Shown: positions 42,842-51,883, numbered from the stretch's first letter. The stretch: DNA of 64,000 bases from CAXXOK01 sp963666755 (GCA_963666755.2 CAXXGW010000006.1:1-64000); one strand, 5' to 3'. Program-made: numbers and translations. Notes: generated from the sequence alone by a model not told the origin.

Positions 42842-44256
42842 ATGGGCGATTATGCGCTGGCGATTGATATAGGCGCAAGCGGCGGGCGGCACATCCTTGG
42901 CCGCATTGTGCACGGATGTGTTGAACTGACCGAGGTCTACCACTTTCCCAACGAGATCGTGACGCGTAACGGCCTGCAATGCTGGATATGGAAGCCCTTT
43001 TCGCCCATGTGGTCGCGGGGATGCGCGCCTGTGCCGACAGGGGCATGACCCCCGCGACGGTTGGCATCGATACGTGGGGGGTGGATTACACCCTGATTGA
43101 TACGGCGGGCAAGCCTCTGGGCCCATCCGTAGCGTACCGTGATGCCCGCACCGCCACCATGCCCGCGCTGCTGGACGCCGCCATCCCTCCCGAAGCGCTA
43201 TACGCGCGCACGGGCATCGCGCGCCAGCCCTACAACACAGTGTATCAGCTGATGGCCGAGGCGAAGGCTGCCCCCGCGTGGCCGTACGCCAACGCGCGCT
43301 TGCTGTTTACCCCCTGCTACCTGCAGTATCGGCTGACCGGCATTGCCCGCAATGAGTTTTCCATCGCCTCCACCAGCGGGCTGCTGAATGCCCGCACCGG
43401 CCTTTGGGATGAGGGCGTGCTGGCGGCGGCGGGTATTCCCCCTGCGCTGCTGGGCGACCCGCCCGCCTGCCCCGCCACCCTGCTGGGGCCGCTGTTGCCC
43501 GCTGTTGAACGCCTTGTGGGGTACCCCTGCACCGTGGTGCTTCCCGCCAGCCACGACACGGCCAGTGCCTTCCTGGCCGCACCGCTTTCCGGCGAAGGGG
43601 CGGCGGTGCTGTCCAGCGGCACGTGGAGCCTGCTGGGGCAGGAACTGGACGCACCGATACTGACGGAAGCGGCGCGCCTTGCCGGATTTACCAATGAAAG
43701 CGGATACGGCGGACACACAACCTTTGTGCGCAATATTATCGGGCTGTGGTTGCTGCAGGCCATCCGGCGCGAGTGGGGCATACGCCTGTCTTACGCGGAG
43801 ATGGCAGCTTTGGCCCTGGAAGGCAAGGATTATCCGCACACCTTTGACGCCTCATCCGGGCGCTTTCTGTCGCCTGCCGGCATGACGGCGGAAATCGCCA
43901 ACGCATTGCTCGAGATGGGCGCACCCCCGCCCCAAAGCGACGCCCAACTTCTGTACTGTGTACACCAAAGCCTTGCGCTGTGCTACGGCTGCGCGATCAA
44001 ACAGCTGAGCGCACTCACACAGCAGCCGATTACGAAGATCAACGTGGTAGGCGGAGGCAGTCAAAACACCACGCTGAACCAGTTTACCGCAAACGCCACC
44101 GGTTTGCCTGTGTATGCAGGGCCTGTCGAAGCCACGGCACTTGGCAATGTAACCGCGCAGTGGATCGCGACAAACGAATTGCGAAGCCTGACCGAAGTGC
44201 ACGCGCTGATTCAAAACAGCATCAAACTTGAGGTATACCAGCCACAATCGCATTGA
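42842..44256 (+). pseudogene. Rhamnulokinase/fuculokinase-type FGGY kinase, frameshifted
   Basis: Intact it would encode ~471 residues. The first part (from ATG 42842, GDYALAIDIGASGGRHILG) runs to 42985; the rest continues in another frame (MEALFAHVVAGMRACADRG onwards, stop 44256). At 42981-42990 the DNA reads GCTGGATATG; inserting one G after TGG restores CWDMEALF, as in RhaB-family kinases. The remainder is complete: IDTWGVDYTLIDTAGKPLG, ASHDTASAFLAAPL, SSGTWSLLGQEL, VVGGGSQNTTLNQFTANATG. It should phosphorylate L-fuculose. The gap of one G in a GGG run may be a true loss or a sequencing/assembly error. Confidence 0.88.
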
Positions 44257-44420
44257 GTGTATTTCACAGACGCCGGTCACGATATCCCCCCATACCGGGC
44301 GTATGAATCTCCAACAATTCTCAACATCCTCCGCAGTTCATGCCCTGCGCTTTGCCTGGCCTCACGCTTATGAAGGCGCATTCGCCGGCAATGTCCTAAA
44401 GCCCGGCAAACAAGCCCATG

Positions 44421-44449
44421 TTGACAATCCGTCCAAACGATGCTAAGAT
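44421..44449 (+). promoter_or_regulatory. Promoter of riboswitch-controlled ATPase operon
   Basis: TTGACA and TAAGAT, 17-base spacer; the transcript has a ~290-base leader holding the riboswitch. Bases 44257-44420 hold nothing certain. Confidence 0.85.
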
Positions 44450-44510
44450 ATCCTTGTCTCTTTGCACTGTATTACATTCCCTCCGACCAGAGAGAGTGCG
44501 AGATCACCAG

Positions 44511-44634
44511 TACAATCTGAGCAGGCGATGAACCTCCGCCCGGAGGTTTGTGGGGCTGGGCCGCGCGAGCGGCAGTAGATGCAGGATAACGCATCTGCGG
44601 GACAGTAGTATGTTTCGCAGGTGTGTTTTTTATT
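44511..44634 (+). promoter_or_regulatory. NiCo (czcD-type) riboswitch with terminator
   Basis: The aptamer (about 44511-44610) carries the conserved blocks of the nickel/cobalt riboswitch in order: CTGAGCAGGCGATGA, a CCTCCG/CGGAGG hairpin, GGGGCTGGGCCGC, the hairpin TAGATGC/GCATCTG, and GCGGGACAGTAG. The expression platform is a terminator: ACGCATCTGCG (44589-44599) pairs over 11 bp, with wobbles, to CGCAGGTGTGT (44616-44626), followed by TTTTTT. The terminator's left arm is the same GCATCTG used in the aptamer hairpin, so metal binding should prevent termination and switch the ATPase on. The resemblance to the published NiCo aptamer is from memory but very close. Confidence 0.88.
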
Positions 44635-44744
44635 GATCCATCCGGATAAATAATAAAACAATCCCTCCGCGAAACCCTCGCTGAAGTAAGTGCCATAGAG
44701 CGATCAAACGCAAAGTCGAAAGGCGAATACGGAGGATGCGGGCT

Positions 44745-47270
44745 ATGACGAACGCGAACGGTTTAAAACAGGGGCTTACAACCACACAGGTCAAAGCGCT
44801 GCAGGCGCAGTACGGCAAAAATGAACTGACCCCCCGCAAGAAGGAGAGCTTCTTTCACAAGGTTCTGCACATCATCGGCGAGCCAATGTTCCTGCTGCTG
44901 CTGGTGGCGGCGGTTATTTACTTCATTCTGGGCGAACCGCGTGACGGGGCGATCATGCTGGTGTTCGTAATCGGCATTATCTCCATCGATGTGATTCAGG
45001 AATGGAAAACCGATAAGACGCTCAGCGCGCTGCGCGATCTTTCCGCGCCGCATGTACGGGTCATCCGCGACGGGCTGGAGCAGGAGATTGCCAGCGTCGA
45101 GCTGGTTCCCGGCGATCTGATGCTGATCTGCGAGGGCGTAAAAATCCCCGCCGATGGGAAAATCATCTCCTGCAACGACCTTTGCGTGGATGAAAGCTCG
45201 CTGACCGGCGAAGCCGAAGGCGTATGGAAAACCGCCACGGCGGAACCCACGGCGGATTACTGGCGCAAGGATCAGTGCTATGCGGGCACGCTGGTTACGC
45301 AAGGCAACGCGACGGTGCAGGTAACGCAAATCGGCCCCCGCACCGAGTACGGAAAAATCGGCATGAACGTGGCCTCCGCCCCGGAAGAGCCGACGCCGCT
45401 GCAAAAGCAGACCGGCAGCCTGGTTAAGCTCTGCGCAGGCATCGCGGCGGTGCTGTTCGCGCTGGTCGGCATCGCCACGTACATCAACATCCCCGACCAC
45501 ATGCCGGGCGCACGCCTGATCGAGAGCATCCTGTCGGGCATCACGCTGGCCATGGCAATGATCCCGGAGGAGTTCCCCGTCATCCTGACGGTGTTTCTCT
45601 CCATGGGCGCATGGCGGCTGGCCAAGAAAAACTCTCTGGTGCGCAGGCTGCCCGCGGTGGAAACGCTGGGGGCCGTGTCGGTGCTGTGCGTGGATAAGAC
45701 GGGCACCATCACCATGAACCAGATGACGGTGCAGGATATCTGGTCCACACAGGAGGACGACGACCATCTGCTGGTGGAAACGATGGGCCTCGCCTGCGAA
45801 ACGGACGCATACGACCCCATGGAAAAAGCGATGCTCACCTTTTGCGACAGCATGGGCATCACCAGGGAGCATCTGTTTTCGGGCGAGCTGATCAGCGAAT
45901 ATGCCTTCACCAACGAGTTAAAAATGATGGGCCACGTGTGGCACCGTAACGAACAGATTCTCGTGGCCGCGAAAGGCTCCCCCGAACGCATCCTCACGCT
46001 CTGTTCCATGACCGACGAGCAGCGCGAGCTCACCCAGCACGAGCTGCTTAAAATGAGCAAGCAGGGGTTGCGCGTGATTGCCGTAGGCAAAATGAACGTT
46101 GCCTCCCCGGCGGGGATCCCCGATACGATTACCGACTGCACGCTTACGCTTTGCGGTCTGGTGGGCTTGGCCGATCCGCCCCGCGAAACCGTGAAGCGGG
46201 ATATTGAGCAATGCAACCGCGCGGGGATTCGCGTGGTCATGATCACGGGCGATAACGGCGTTACCGCCTCATCCATCGCGCAGAAAATCGGCATGCTGCA
46301 CTGTGAAAACATCATCACGGGCGATATGCTGGAAACCATGAGCGATGCGGAATTGTGCGAGCAGGTGAAGAACGTCAGCATCTTCAGCCGCGTGATTCCC
46401 GAGCATAAGATGCGCATCGTGAAGGCATTCAAGCAGAACGGCGAAATTGTTGCCATGACGGGCGACGGCGTAAACGACGCGCCTGCGCTCAAGTACGCCG
46501 ATATTGGCGTTGCCATGGGCAAGCGCGGCAGCGAAGTGAGCCGCGAAGCCGCCGATCTGATTCTGCTGGACGATAATTTCTCCACCATTGTCGATACCAT
46601 CAAGGACGGCCGCCGTATCTACGATAATATCCGCAAAGCGGTCGGCTACGTTTTTACCATCCACATCCCCATTGCGCTCTCCTCCCTGCTGGCGCCCATG
46701 ATGGGCATTTCGCCCACAGGCCTTTTCCTGCTGCCGCTGCATGTGGTGCTGCTGGAGCTGATTATCGACCCCACCTGCTCCATCGTGCTGGAACGCCAGC
46801 CCGCGGAGGAAAACATCATGGAGCGCAAGCCCCGCGACCCGAAAGGGAAAATCCTCACCGCCGGCGTGCTCCTCAAGAGCGTGCTGCAAGGGCTGATGAT
46901 CTTCGCCGCCTCGTTTGGCCTGTACCTGACAACCATGGCGGGCAATGAACTGAACGCGCCCGTCGCGCGCGCCATGGGTCTGGCGGTCATCATGCTGGCC
47001 AACCTGCTGCTTGTACAGGTCAACAGCTCTGAAACCGACTTCATGCTGCATTCCCTGCGCCGGTTGGCACGCGATAAAGTGATGTGGCTGGCCAATCTCG
47101 CAATCCTTGCCGGGCTTGCGCTCGTCCTGTATTCGCCGCTGAACGGTTTTCTCAAACTCGCGCCCCTGAGCGCCGTGCAGGTGCTGACGGTGCTGGGCGT
47201 AGCCTGCGTATCGGTGCTGTGGTACGAGGTTGTGAAGCTGGTAAAGCATCTGCGGAGGAAGCCGGTATGA
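44745..47270 (+). CDS. Cation-translocating P-type ATPase, inferred Ni/Co exporter
   Basis: 841 residues from the ATG at 44745, nine bases after GGAGG (an ATG at 44736 is too close). The layout is that of P2-type pumps: N-terminal TTTQVKALQAQYGKNELTPR, actuator motif DESSLTGEAEGVW, M4 motif PEEFP in place of PEGLP, phosphorylation site CVDKTGTITMNQM, KGSPERIL, MITGDNGVTASSIAQKIG and MTGDGVNDAPALKYADIGVA, then six C-terminal helices. No CPX motif or heavy-metal-binding domain is present, so it is not a classical P1B metal pump. The NiCo riboswitch upstream suggests it exports Co2+/Ni2+ or a cation disturbed by them. Confidence 0.92.
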   Translation: MTNANGLKQGLTTTQVKALQAQYGKNELTPRKKESFFHKVLHIIGEPMFLLLLVAAVIYFILGEPRDGAIMLVFVIGIISIDVIQEWKTDKTLSALRDLSAPHVRVIRDGLEQEIASVELVPGDLMLICEGVKIPADGKIISCNDLCVDESSLTGEAEGVWKTATAEPTADYWRKDQCYAGTLVTQGNATVQVTQIGPRTEYGKIGMNVASAPEEPTPLQKQTGSLVKLCAGIAAVLFALVGIATYINIPDHMPGARLIESILSGITLAMAMIPEEFPVILTVFLSMGAWRLAKKNSLVRRLPAVETLGAVSVLCVDKTGTITMNQMTVQDIWSTQEDDDHLLVETMGLACETDAYDPMEKAMLTFCDSMGITREHLFSGELISEYAFTNELKMMGHVWHRNEQILVAAKGSPERILTLCSMTDEQRELTQHELLKMSKQGLRVIAVGKMNVASPAGIPDTITDCTLTLCGLVGLADPPRETVKRDIEQCNRAGIRVVMITGDNGVTASSIAQKIGMLHCENIITGDMLETMSDAELCEQVKNVSIFSRVIPEHKMRIVKAFKQNGEIVAMTGDGVNDAPALKYADIGVAMGKRGSEVSREAADLILLDDNFSTIVDTIKDGRRIYDNIRKAVGYVFTIHIPIALSSLLAPMMGISPTGLFLLPLHVVLLELIIDPTCSIVLERQPAEENIMERKPRDPKGKILTAGVLLKSVLQGLMIFAASFGLYLTTMAGNELNAPVARAMGLAVIMLANLLLVQVNSSETDFMLHSLRRLARDKVMWLANLAILAGLALVLYSPLNGFLKLAPLSAVQVLTVLGVACVSVLWYEVVKLVKHLRRKPV

Positions 47271-47923
47271 GCAAACTGCTGTATCAGATTGCGATGCACC
47301 GCAGCCGCAGCTATTACCAGCAACAGTACAGTCAGGAGTTTTGGATTCGGTTCAAGGCGGGCAGCAATGCCCGCCTTGCCGGGATCCTGCCCAATGTGCC
47401 CGACATCGGCAAGAGCGTGTTTGCGTTCAATTACAAATTCGCGCCCTATTATATGGCCTGGTATCAAACCCTGCTGGAACTGGCCAATACCCCGCAGGAG
47501 GCGGATCGGAATCTGTGGGTGATGAACGAGCGCATGGCGCGCACCCTGCCCGCATCCCTGCTGAAGCTCGCCGGTAGGCTCTATCTGGGCAGCTTCAGCC
47601 GAAAGGCTGCGGGGCATGTAGCCCGCCAGAAGGCAGGCAAGCTCCACCCTTACGATTGGAAAATCGCCTATCGCCCCATCGATGCGAACACCTATGAAAT
47701 CGACATCCTGGAGTGTGCCTATCTCAAACTGACGAAGGACTTTGGCGCGCAGGGCATGCTGCCCGGCGTCTGCCGGATGGACTACCTGTTTTCCCACCTG
47801 ATGGGCAACGGCTTTACCCGCACCAAGACACTTGCGGACGGCGATGAATGCTGTAACTGCCGCTACCAGCTCACGGGCACCTGCGAATGGTCGCCCGAGA
47901 AGGGGTTTACCGACCGAAAATGA
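47267..47923 (+). CDS. L-2-amino-thiazoline-4-carboxylic acid hydrolase-family protein
   Basis: 218 residues; its ATG overlaps the ATPase stop codon (ATGA), so translation is coupled. The C-terminal half (YEIDILECAYLKLTKDFG, GVCRMDYLFSHLMGNGFTRT) and the cysteine-rich end CCNCRYQLTGTCEW match the ATC hydrolase-like family, several members of which have a cluster of conserved Cys that could bind metal. True substrates of most members are unknown. Coupling to a metal-regulated pump suggests a role in metal or thiol stress; this is inference. Confidence 0.75.
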   Translation: MSKLLYQIAMHRSRSYYQQQYSQEFWIRFKAGSNARLAGILPNVPDIGKSVFAFNYKFAPYYMAWYQTLLELANTPQEADRNLWVMNERMARTLPASLLKLAGRLYLGSFSRKAAGHVARQKAGKLHPYDWKIAYRPIDANTYEIDILECAYLKLTKDFGAQGMLPGVCRMDYLFSHLMGNGFTRTKTLADGDECCNCRYQLTGTCEWSPEKGFTDRK

Positions 47924-48053
47924 TGTGCCTGTTGCCGGGCACGTTACAGGCGGGCAACGGATTCTTCCCTGTGCCGCAACCCAGTATCCGCCGCACCTGC
48001 TGCGTCGGTTCGCCCCCACCGCGGCGGCATGCCGTGCAAAGAAGGAGATGCCC

Positions 48054-48662
48054 ATGAACAAGCGCAAGTATGAAGAGCGTTCTGCCCGCAACTACCAAAA
48101 AATTGCCGACCATTATGACGATACGTTTGACGGCCAGTATACGCTCCGTTTCAAGAACCTGCTGCTGGAGCGGGTGCAAATTCCCGAGGGCGGGCAAGTG
48201 CTCGACGTCGCCTGCGGGAACGGTCGTCTGCTTGCAATGCTGGCCGGAAAGCACCGTTTCTCCGGCTTTGGCGTGGATCTGTCCGACAGAATGGTGGAAA
48301 ACGCCGCGCGGCTGAACCCCGGCATGGAGTTCCGACAGGCGGGCTGTGACGCGCTTCCCTTTGAGAATGAACGGTTCGACGTCCTGACGGTCTGCGCCGC
48401 CTATCATCATTTCCCCGATGTGGCCGCTTTCGCCAAAGAAGCCTATCGCGTGCTAAAGCCGAACGGAAGGCTGTATATCGCGGAGGTTTACTACACCCGG
48501 CTGTTGCGGATTCTTTGCAATCCCCTGATCCGGCATTCTCCGGCAGGCGACGTAAAACTATACGCGCCGGAAGAAATTACCCGCGTATTGGTGAACGCCG
48601 GGTTCAGGCGCGACCATGAGCTTTTGCATGAGCATATTCAGATTATCGGCGTTCAAAAATAA
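48054..48662 (+). CDS. Class I SAM-dependent methyltransferase
   Basis: 202 residues from the ATG at 48054 behind GAAGGAG (an in-frame ATG at 48048 is too close). The fold is Ubie/COQ5-like: VLDVACGNGRLLAMLAGKH (SAM loop), GVDLSDRMVENAARLNPGM, FDVLTVCAAYHHFPDVAAFA and LKPNGRLYIAEVYYTR. Substrate unknown. It follows the previous gene by 130 bases and may be the last gene of the riboswitch operon; it faces the two secreted-protein genes across the tandem repeats. Confidence 0.85.
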   Translation: MNKRKYEERSARNYQKIADHYDDTFDGQYTLRFKNLLLERVQIPEGGQVLDVACGNGRLLAMLAGKHRFSGFGVDLSDRMVENAARLNPGMEFRQAGCDALPFENERFDVLTVCAAYHHFPDVAAFAKEAYRVLKPNGRLYIAEVYYTRLLRILCNPLIRHSPAGDVKLYAPEEITRVLVNAGFRRDHELLHEHIQIIGVQK

Positions 48663-48860
48663 CCCCTTGGGCTATGGACGCAAGGTACCAGCTGCGGTGC
48701 GCGGAAGGGGAATCCCAGCGGACGCACCATAGCGCAGCAGATACGCGTCCATTTTGCAGTCACTGTTTTGCTTTTACGGGCAATCCTTACACCCAAAGTT
48801 CCGTATACGTATTTCCGCCGCAGCAAATGGCTGCGCCGCTCCGCGCCCCGTATTGGTCGT

Positions 48861-48898
48861 AAAAGCAAGAAGCCGCCGGTCGGCAGCTTCTTGCTTTT
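48861..48898. terminator. Bidirectional terminator-like hairpin at repeat border
   Basis: Perfect 13-bp arms AAAAGCAAGAAGC/GCTTCTTGCTTTT. Its right arm is the start of the first tandem repeat; later copies lack the left arm. Bases 48663-48860 hold no feature I can name. Confidence 0.6.
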
Positions 48899-49424
48899 GA
48901 CAAACCTATAAAGATGCCGGGAAACAGCCTGCTCAAAAAGGTTCAGATGCGCGAAGCCAAACCGGATAAGGGCGGGAGCGTACACGGACGTACGTGACCG
49001 TCCTTGTCCGATGCAGGCGACAAAGCAGATGGGCCTTTTTCAGCAGGCTGACCGCCGGTCGGCAGCTTCTCGCTTTTGACAAACCTATTAAGATGCCGGG
49101 AAACAGCCTGCTCAAAAAGGTTCAGATGCGCGAAGCCAAACCGGATAAGGGCGGGTGCGTACACGGACGTACGTGACCGCCCTTATCCGGTGCGGGCGAC
49201 AAAGCAGATGGGCCTTTTTCAGCAGGCTGAAGCTGCCGGTAGGCAGCTTCTTGCTTTTGACAAACCTATTAAGATGCCGGGATACAGCCTGCTCAAAAAG
49301 GTTCAGATGCGCGAAGCCAAACCGGATAAGGGCGGGTGCGTACACGGACGTACGTGACCGCCCTTGTCCGGTGCAGGCGACAAAGCAGATGGGCCTTTTT
49401 CAGCAGGCTGAAGCCGCCGGTCGG
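48873..49424 (+). repeat. Three tandem ~180-bp repeats with nested inverted arms
   Basis: Units start at about 48873, 49052 and 49232; a 12-base stub of a fourth (49413-49424) touches the stop codon of the next gene. Copies are ~95% identical. Each has outer arms CAGCCTGCTCAAAAAGG (48925, 49104, 49285) and CCTTTTTCAGCAGGCTG (49034, 49213, 49394), and inner arms CCGGATAAGGGCGG with CCGCCCTTATCCGG enclosing CGTACACGGACGTACG. In unit 1 and unit 3 the right inner arm differs at bases that turn A-T or G-C pairs into U-G or G-U pairs, which keeps pairing in + strand RNA only. It is not a CRISPR: units are too long and have no unique spacers. Confidence 0.92.
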
Positions 49425-49943
49425 TCATTGCAGCGGCAGGAAATCGATGTTGTAAAGCAGCTGCAGCATGAAGGCGTAATCCGCATCCGTCAGCTCACTG
49501 TAATCCTCGTGCCATTGCGTAAGCTCCACAAAATACCCGCGGTACAGGGTAAAGATGGACGCGACGCCGGCATCCGACGAAACATGGATGTACTTGTTCC
49601 CGCTGGGCGTGATCTCAATCGCCATGGTCGGATTGTCGTACTGTTCGCCGGCCAGCGATTTGAGGTTTTCCACATCGTCCTCGCTCAGGTCGTTCATGGA
49701 AAGGTCCCCATAGATATCGGAGGGCGCAATGGTAATGTATACGCTGGCAAGGCCTTCGCTGTTGATCTGGCAGACGCTCACCAGTTCCGAGTCCTCCTGT
49801 TTGCCGACGGAAGCGCCTTCGGGCAGTTCCATCTGGATGTCAAAGTCCGAACTGTCTTCGGCAAACTTCACAACCTCGGCCAAAGCGCTGGCGCTGCCAA
49901 GCAGCAGGACGGCTGCCATCAGAATCGCAAGAATCTTTTTCAT
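49425..49943 (-). CDS. Small secreted protein of unknown function
   Basis: 172 residues. Signal peptide residues 1-22 (ILAILMAAVLLLGSASALA) with a type I site and no lipobox. The mature part is acidic with alternating strands (FDIQMELPEGASVGKQEDSE, VYITIAPSDIYGDLSMNDLS, YIHVSSDAGVASIFTLYRGY), reminiscent of small secreted lipocalin- or PsbP-like folds, but I do not recognise the family. Ribosome site GAGGGAACC. It lies 44 bases after the SH3 gene, probably in the same operon, and runs into the tandem repeats. Confidence 0.8.
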   Translation of the reverse strand: MKKILAILMAAVLLLGSASALAEVVKFAEDSSDFDIQMELPEGASVGKQEDSELVSVCQINSEGLASVYITIAPSDIYGDLSMNDLSEDDVENLKSLAGEQYDNPTMAIEITPSGNKYIHVSSDAGVASIFTLYRGYFVELTQWHEDYSELTDADYAFMLQLLYNIDFLPLQ

Positions 49944-49987
49944 GTGGTTCCCTCCCTATTCATTGCCAAACTCAGTCAAACCGGAAA

Positions 49988-50614
49988 TCAGCTGTCGCTT
50001 TCCTCGCTGCTGTTGTCGCTGCTGTCGCTATTGTTGCCGATTCCGTCGCCTGAATCGGACAGATAGCTGCGCATCATGAAGCCGCAAATGCCGTTTGTTT
50101 CGTCCAGCACCTGCGCCCACGTATCATCCTGCGCAAGCACGCGCAGCGAGTAACCCGCATAGTAGGTAGAGCGGATATCCACCGACTTGGACGGCGCCCA
50201 GCGCAGATTCACAAACCCGGAGGGCGTGGAGGGGCGAACCGACACATAGTAATTCACATCCGTGAAATTCCGGAAGGAAAGGCCGCTGCCGCCGGACGAG
50301 GGCGTGGGCGTCGGGCTGGGCTTGGAGGAGGGCTTGGTGGAAGAAAGGTACCGGGTCATGCAGTACCCATAGTTGCCCTTGTAGGATACGGCACTCCATG
50401 CGCTGTCGTAATATTCGCAGGAATCTACCTGTGCGCCGTAGGGGATGGTGGTCAGGATGCTGTCATCCTTGGAGGGGCCGGAACGCAGATAGACCCCCTT
50501 GCCGTTGCTGGTGGAGATGTACTGGGGGCCAATCAAAGCGGATGCGCTGATGACCGGAACCATGGTTGCCAGCAACAGCAGAAGCAACAAAACAGAGAGG
50601 ACGCGTTTATTCAT
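49988..50614 (-). CDS. Secreted protein with two SH3-like domains
   Basis: 208 residues. Signal peptide about 1-26 (VLSVLLLLLLLATMVPVISA). Two bacterial SH3-type repeats: residues ~32-90 (GKGVYLRSGPSKDDSILTTI, VSYKGNYGYCMTRYL) and ~125-190 (SGFVNLRWAPSKSVDIRSTY, DDTWAQVLDETNGICGFMMR), joined by a Ser/Pro linker and ending in a Ser/Asp/Asn-rich tail. Such domains bind cell-wall peptides or glycans. It is transcribed with the following small secreted protein, so the pair may act together at the wall. Confidence 0.88.
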   Translation of the reverse strand: MNKRVLSVLLLLLLLATMVPVISASALIGPQYISTSNGKGVYLRSGPSKDDSILTTIPYGAQVDSCEYYDSAWSAVSYKGNYGYCMTRYLSSTKPSSKPSPTPTPSSGGSGLSFRNFTDVNYYVSVRPSTPSGFVNLRWAPSKSVDIRSTYYAGYSLRVLAQDDTWAQVLDETNGICGFMMRSYLSDSGDGIGNNSDSSDNSSEESDS

Positions 50615-50665
50615 GTGAATGATTCCCCTTTCGATATGAGTCCGGTGTTCTGTGCACTATGCATA

Positions 50666-50694
50666 AGAATAAGGGTTTGGCGCCCGATTGTCAA
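50666..50694 (-). promoter_or_regulatory. Promoter of secreted-protein pair
   Basis: Perfect TTGACA (50694-50689) and TATTCT (50671-50666) on the - strand, 17-base spacer. The rest of 50695-50979 has no gene; a weak hairpin GCCGTCACGG/CCGTGATCGGC at 50859-50884 may end the AraC transcript. Confidence 0.82.
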
Positions 50695-50979
50695 TGTGTT
50701 CCTTCCAAAAAACGGGTTGTCTGACGATGATCGGACGCAGCGCGCCGAACCGTTTCGTTTGCAACGCGGCTCAAACTCGCGGCTGCCATTTTGCGTAAGC
50801 CGTGATCCCCCTCCTTTGATTATGAAAGAAAAGCAACCGCTGAGGTTTTGCGCCCAAAGCCGTCACGGAGCCACCGTGATCGGCCCCTTGCGCCGCAGAT
50901 CGCCCGCGCAGGCAACCCCCGCCCGATGCGGAAACGCCCGCTGGTCGGCAGCAGGTTTCCTCCGCACGGCAAGCCGCCC

Positions 50980-51843
50980 TTATGTCTGTTTCTCATCGGA
51001 CACATAGGAAAGCGTCCGATCCCCATCAATGGTGCGGTAGCGTTTGGGGGTGAAGCCCGTATGCTCCCGAAAATAACGGCAAAACGCGGATGGATCGTTA
51101 AACCCGCAGGCATACGCGACTTCCGTCACATTCATCTCGGAGTGGGTCAGCATATCCGCGGCCGCCCGCAGGCGATACTCCACCAGATACTGCTTGGGCG
51201 ATTTGTGAAACTCCTTCATAAACATGCGGTACAGGTAGGAGCGCTCCACCTGCGCATAATGGGCGATGTCCTTAACCTGAATATCGTTGCGGTAGTTGTT
51301 GCGGATAAAGTTCAGGGCATGCTGGAGGTAGATGCTGGAGATTTCCGCATCGTCGGCATACCGGCTGCGGCTCAGGTGGGCAAAAATGTGGTACAGATTG
51401 CCCAGCAGCATGTATTCGTTTTCCGTTTTCATTTCCATTTCGGTAATCGTATCCTGAAACGCCGCGATCAGCGTATCGTCCAGCGTATAGCTGGTGATGG
51501 GGTCGTCGCCCAGCAGCCCGCAGTTTTGCAGGATCGTGACCACCTCGCTGCCGTCAAAGGCAAACCACATATACTCCCACGGGTCGTCCCGGTCGGCGAT
51601 GTAGCAGGTGTTTTCACCGGGCTTAATCATAAACGCCTGATTTTTGGAAAGGGCGTACTCCTTTTTGCCCGTCTGGAACGTGCCCTTGCCCGACAGGATA
51701 AAATGCAGCAGATACTGCGCGCGCACGGCCGGGCCAAACTGATGCCCCGGCAGGCATTTTTCCCGGCCGGCGTAGTATAATACCAGGGAGGAGGATTTGC
51801 TGGTGTTCGGCGCGCGAAAAAACTCAACCCAGTCTCTTTGCAT
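50980..51843 (-). CDS. AraC-family regulator with cupin sensor
   Basis: 287 residues. The N-terminal half is a cupin-type arabinose-binding domain (RAQYLLHFILSGKGTFQTGK, AFMIKPGENTCYIADRDDPW); the C-terminus has two helix-turn-helix units (VKDIAHYAQVERSYLYRMFM, VTEVAYACGFNDPSAFCRYF) and ends with HTGFTPKRYR. It is divergent from the third sugar operon and its promoter overlaps that of the operon, so it is the probable activator or switch for those genes. Confidence 0.93.
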   Translation of the reverse strand: MQRDWVEFFRAPNTSKSSSLVLYYAGREKCLPGHQFGPAVRAQYLLHFILSGKGTFQTGKKEYALSKNQAFMIKPGENTCYIADRDDPWEYMWFAFDGSEVVTILQNCGLLGDDPITSYTLDDTLIAAFQDTITEMEMKTENEYMLLGNLYHIFAHLSRSRYADDAEISSIYLQHALNFIRNNYRNDIQVKDIAHYAQVERSYLYRMFMKEFHKSPKQYLVEYRLRAAADMLTHSEMNVTEVAYACGFNDPSAFCRYFREHTGFTPKRYRTIDGDRTLSYVSDEKQT

Positions 51844-51883
51844 GTGTACAGGGCTCCTTTGCGGCTATGCAACATATCGCGTA

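Noticed and set aside
44443..44696. - strand frames of 72 and 74 codons
   Set aside because: They lie over the riboswitch and come from its base-paired arms.
48873..49424. Tandem repeat array as a CRISPR
   Set aside because: Units are ~180 bp and contiguous, with no unique spacers and no cas genes.
48653..50066. Frames within and across the tandem repeats on both strands
   Set aside because: They consist of repeat sequence read in different frames, and one crosses the secreted-protein gene on the other strand.
50615..51007. + strand frame of 130 codons
   Set aside because: It covers the promoter of the secreted-protein genes and the end of the AraC gene, and resembles no protein.
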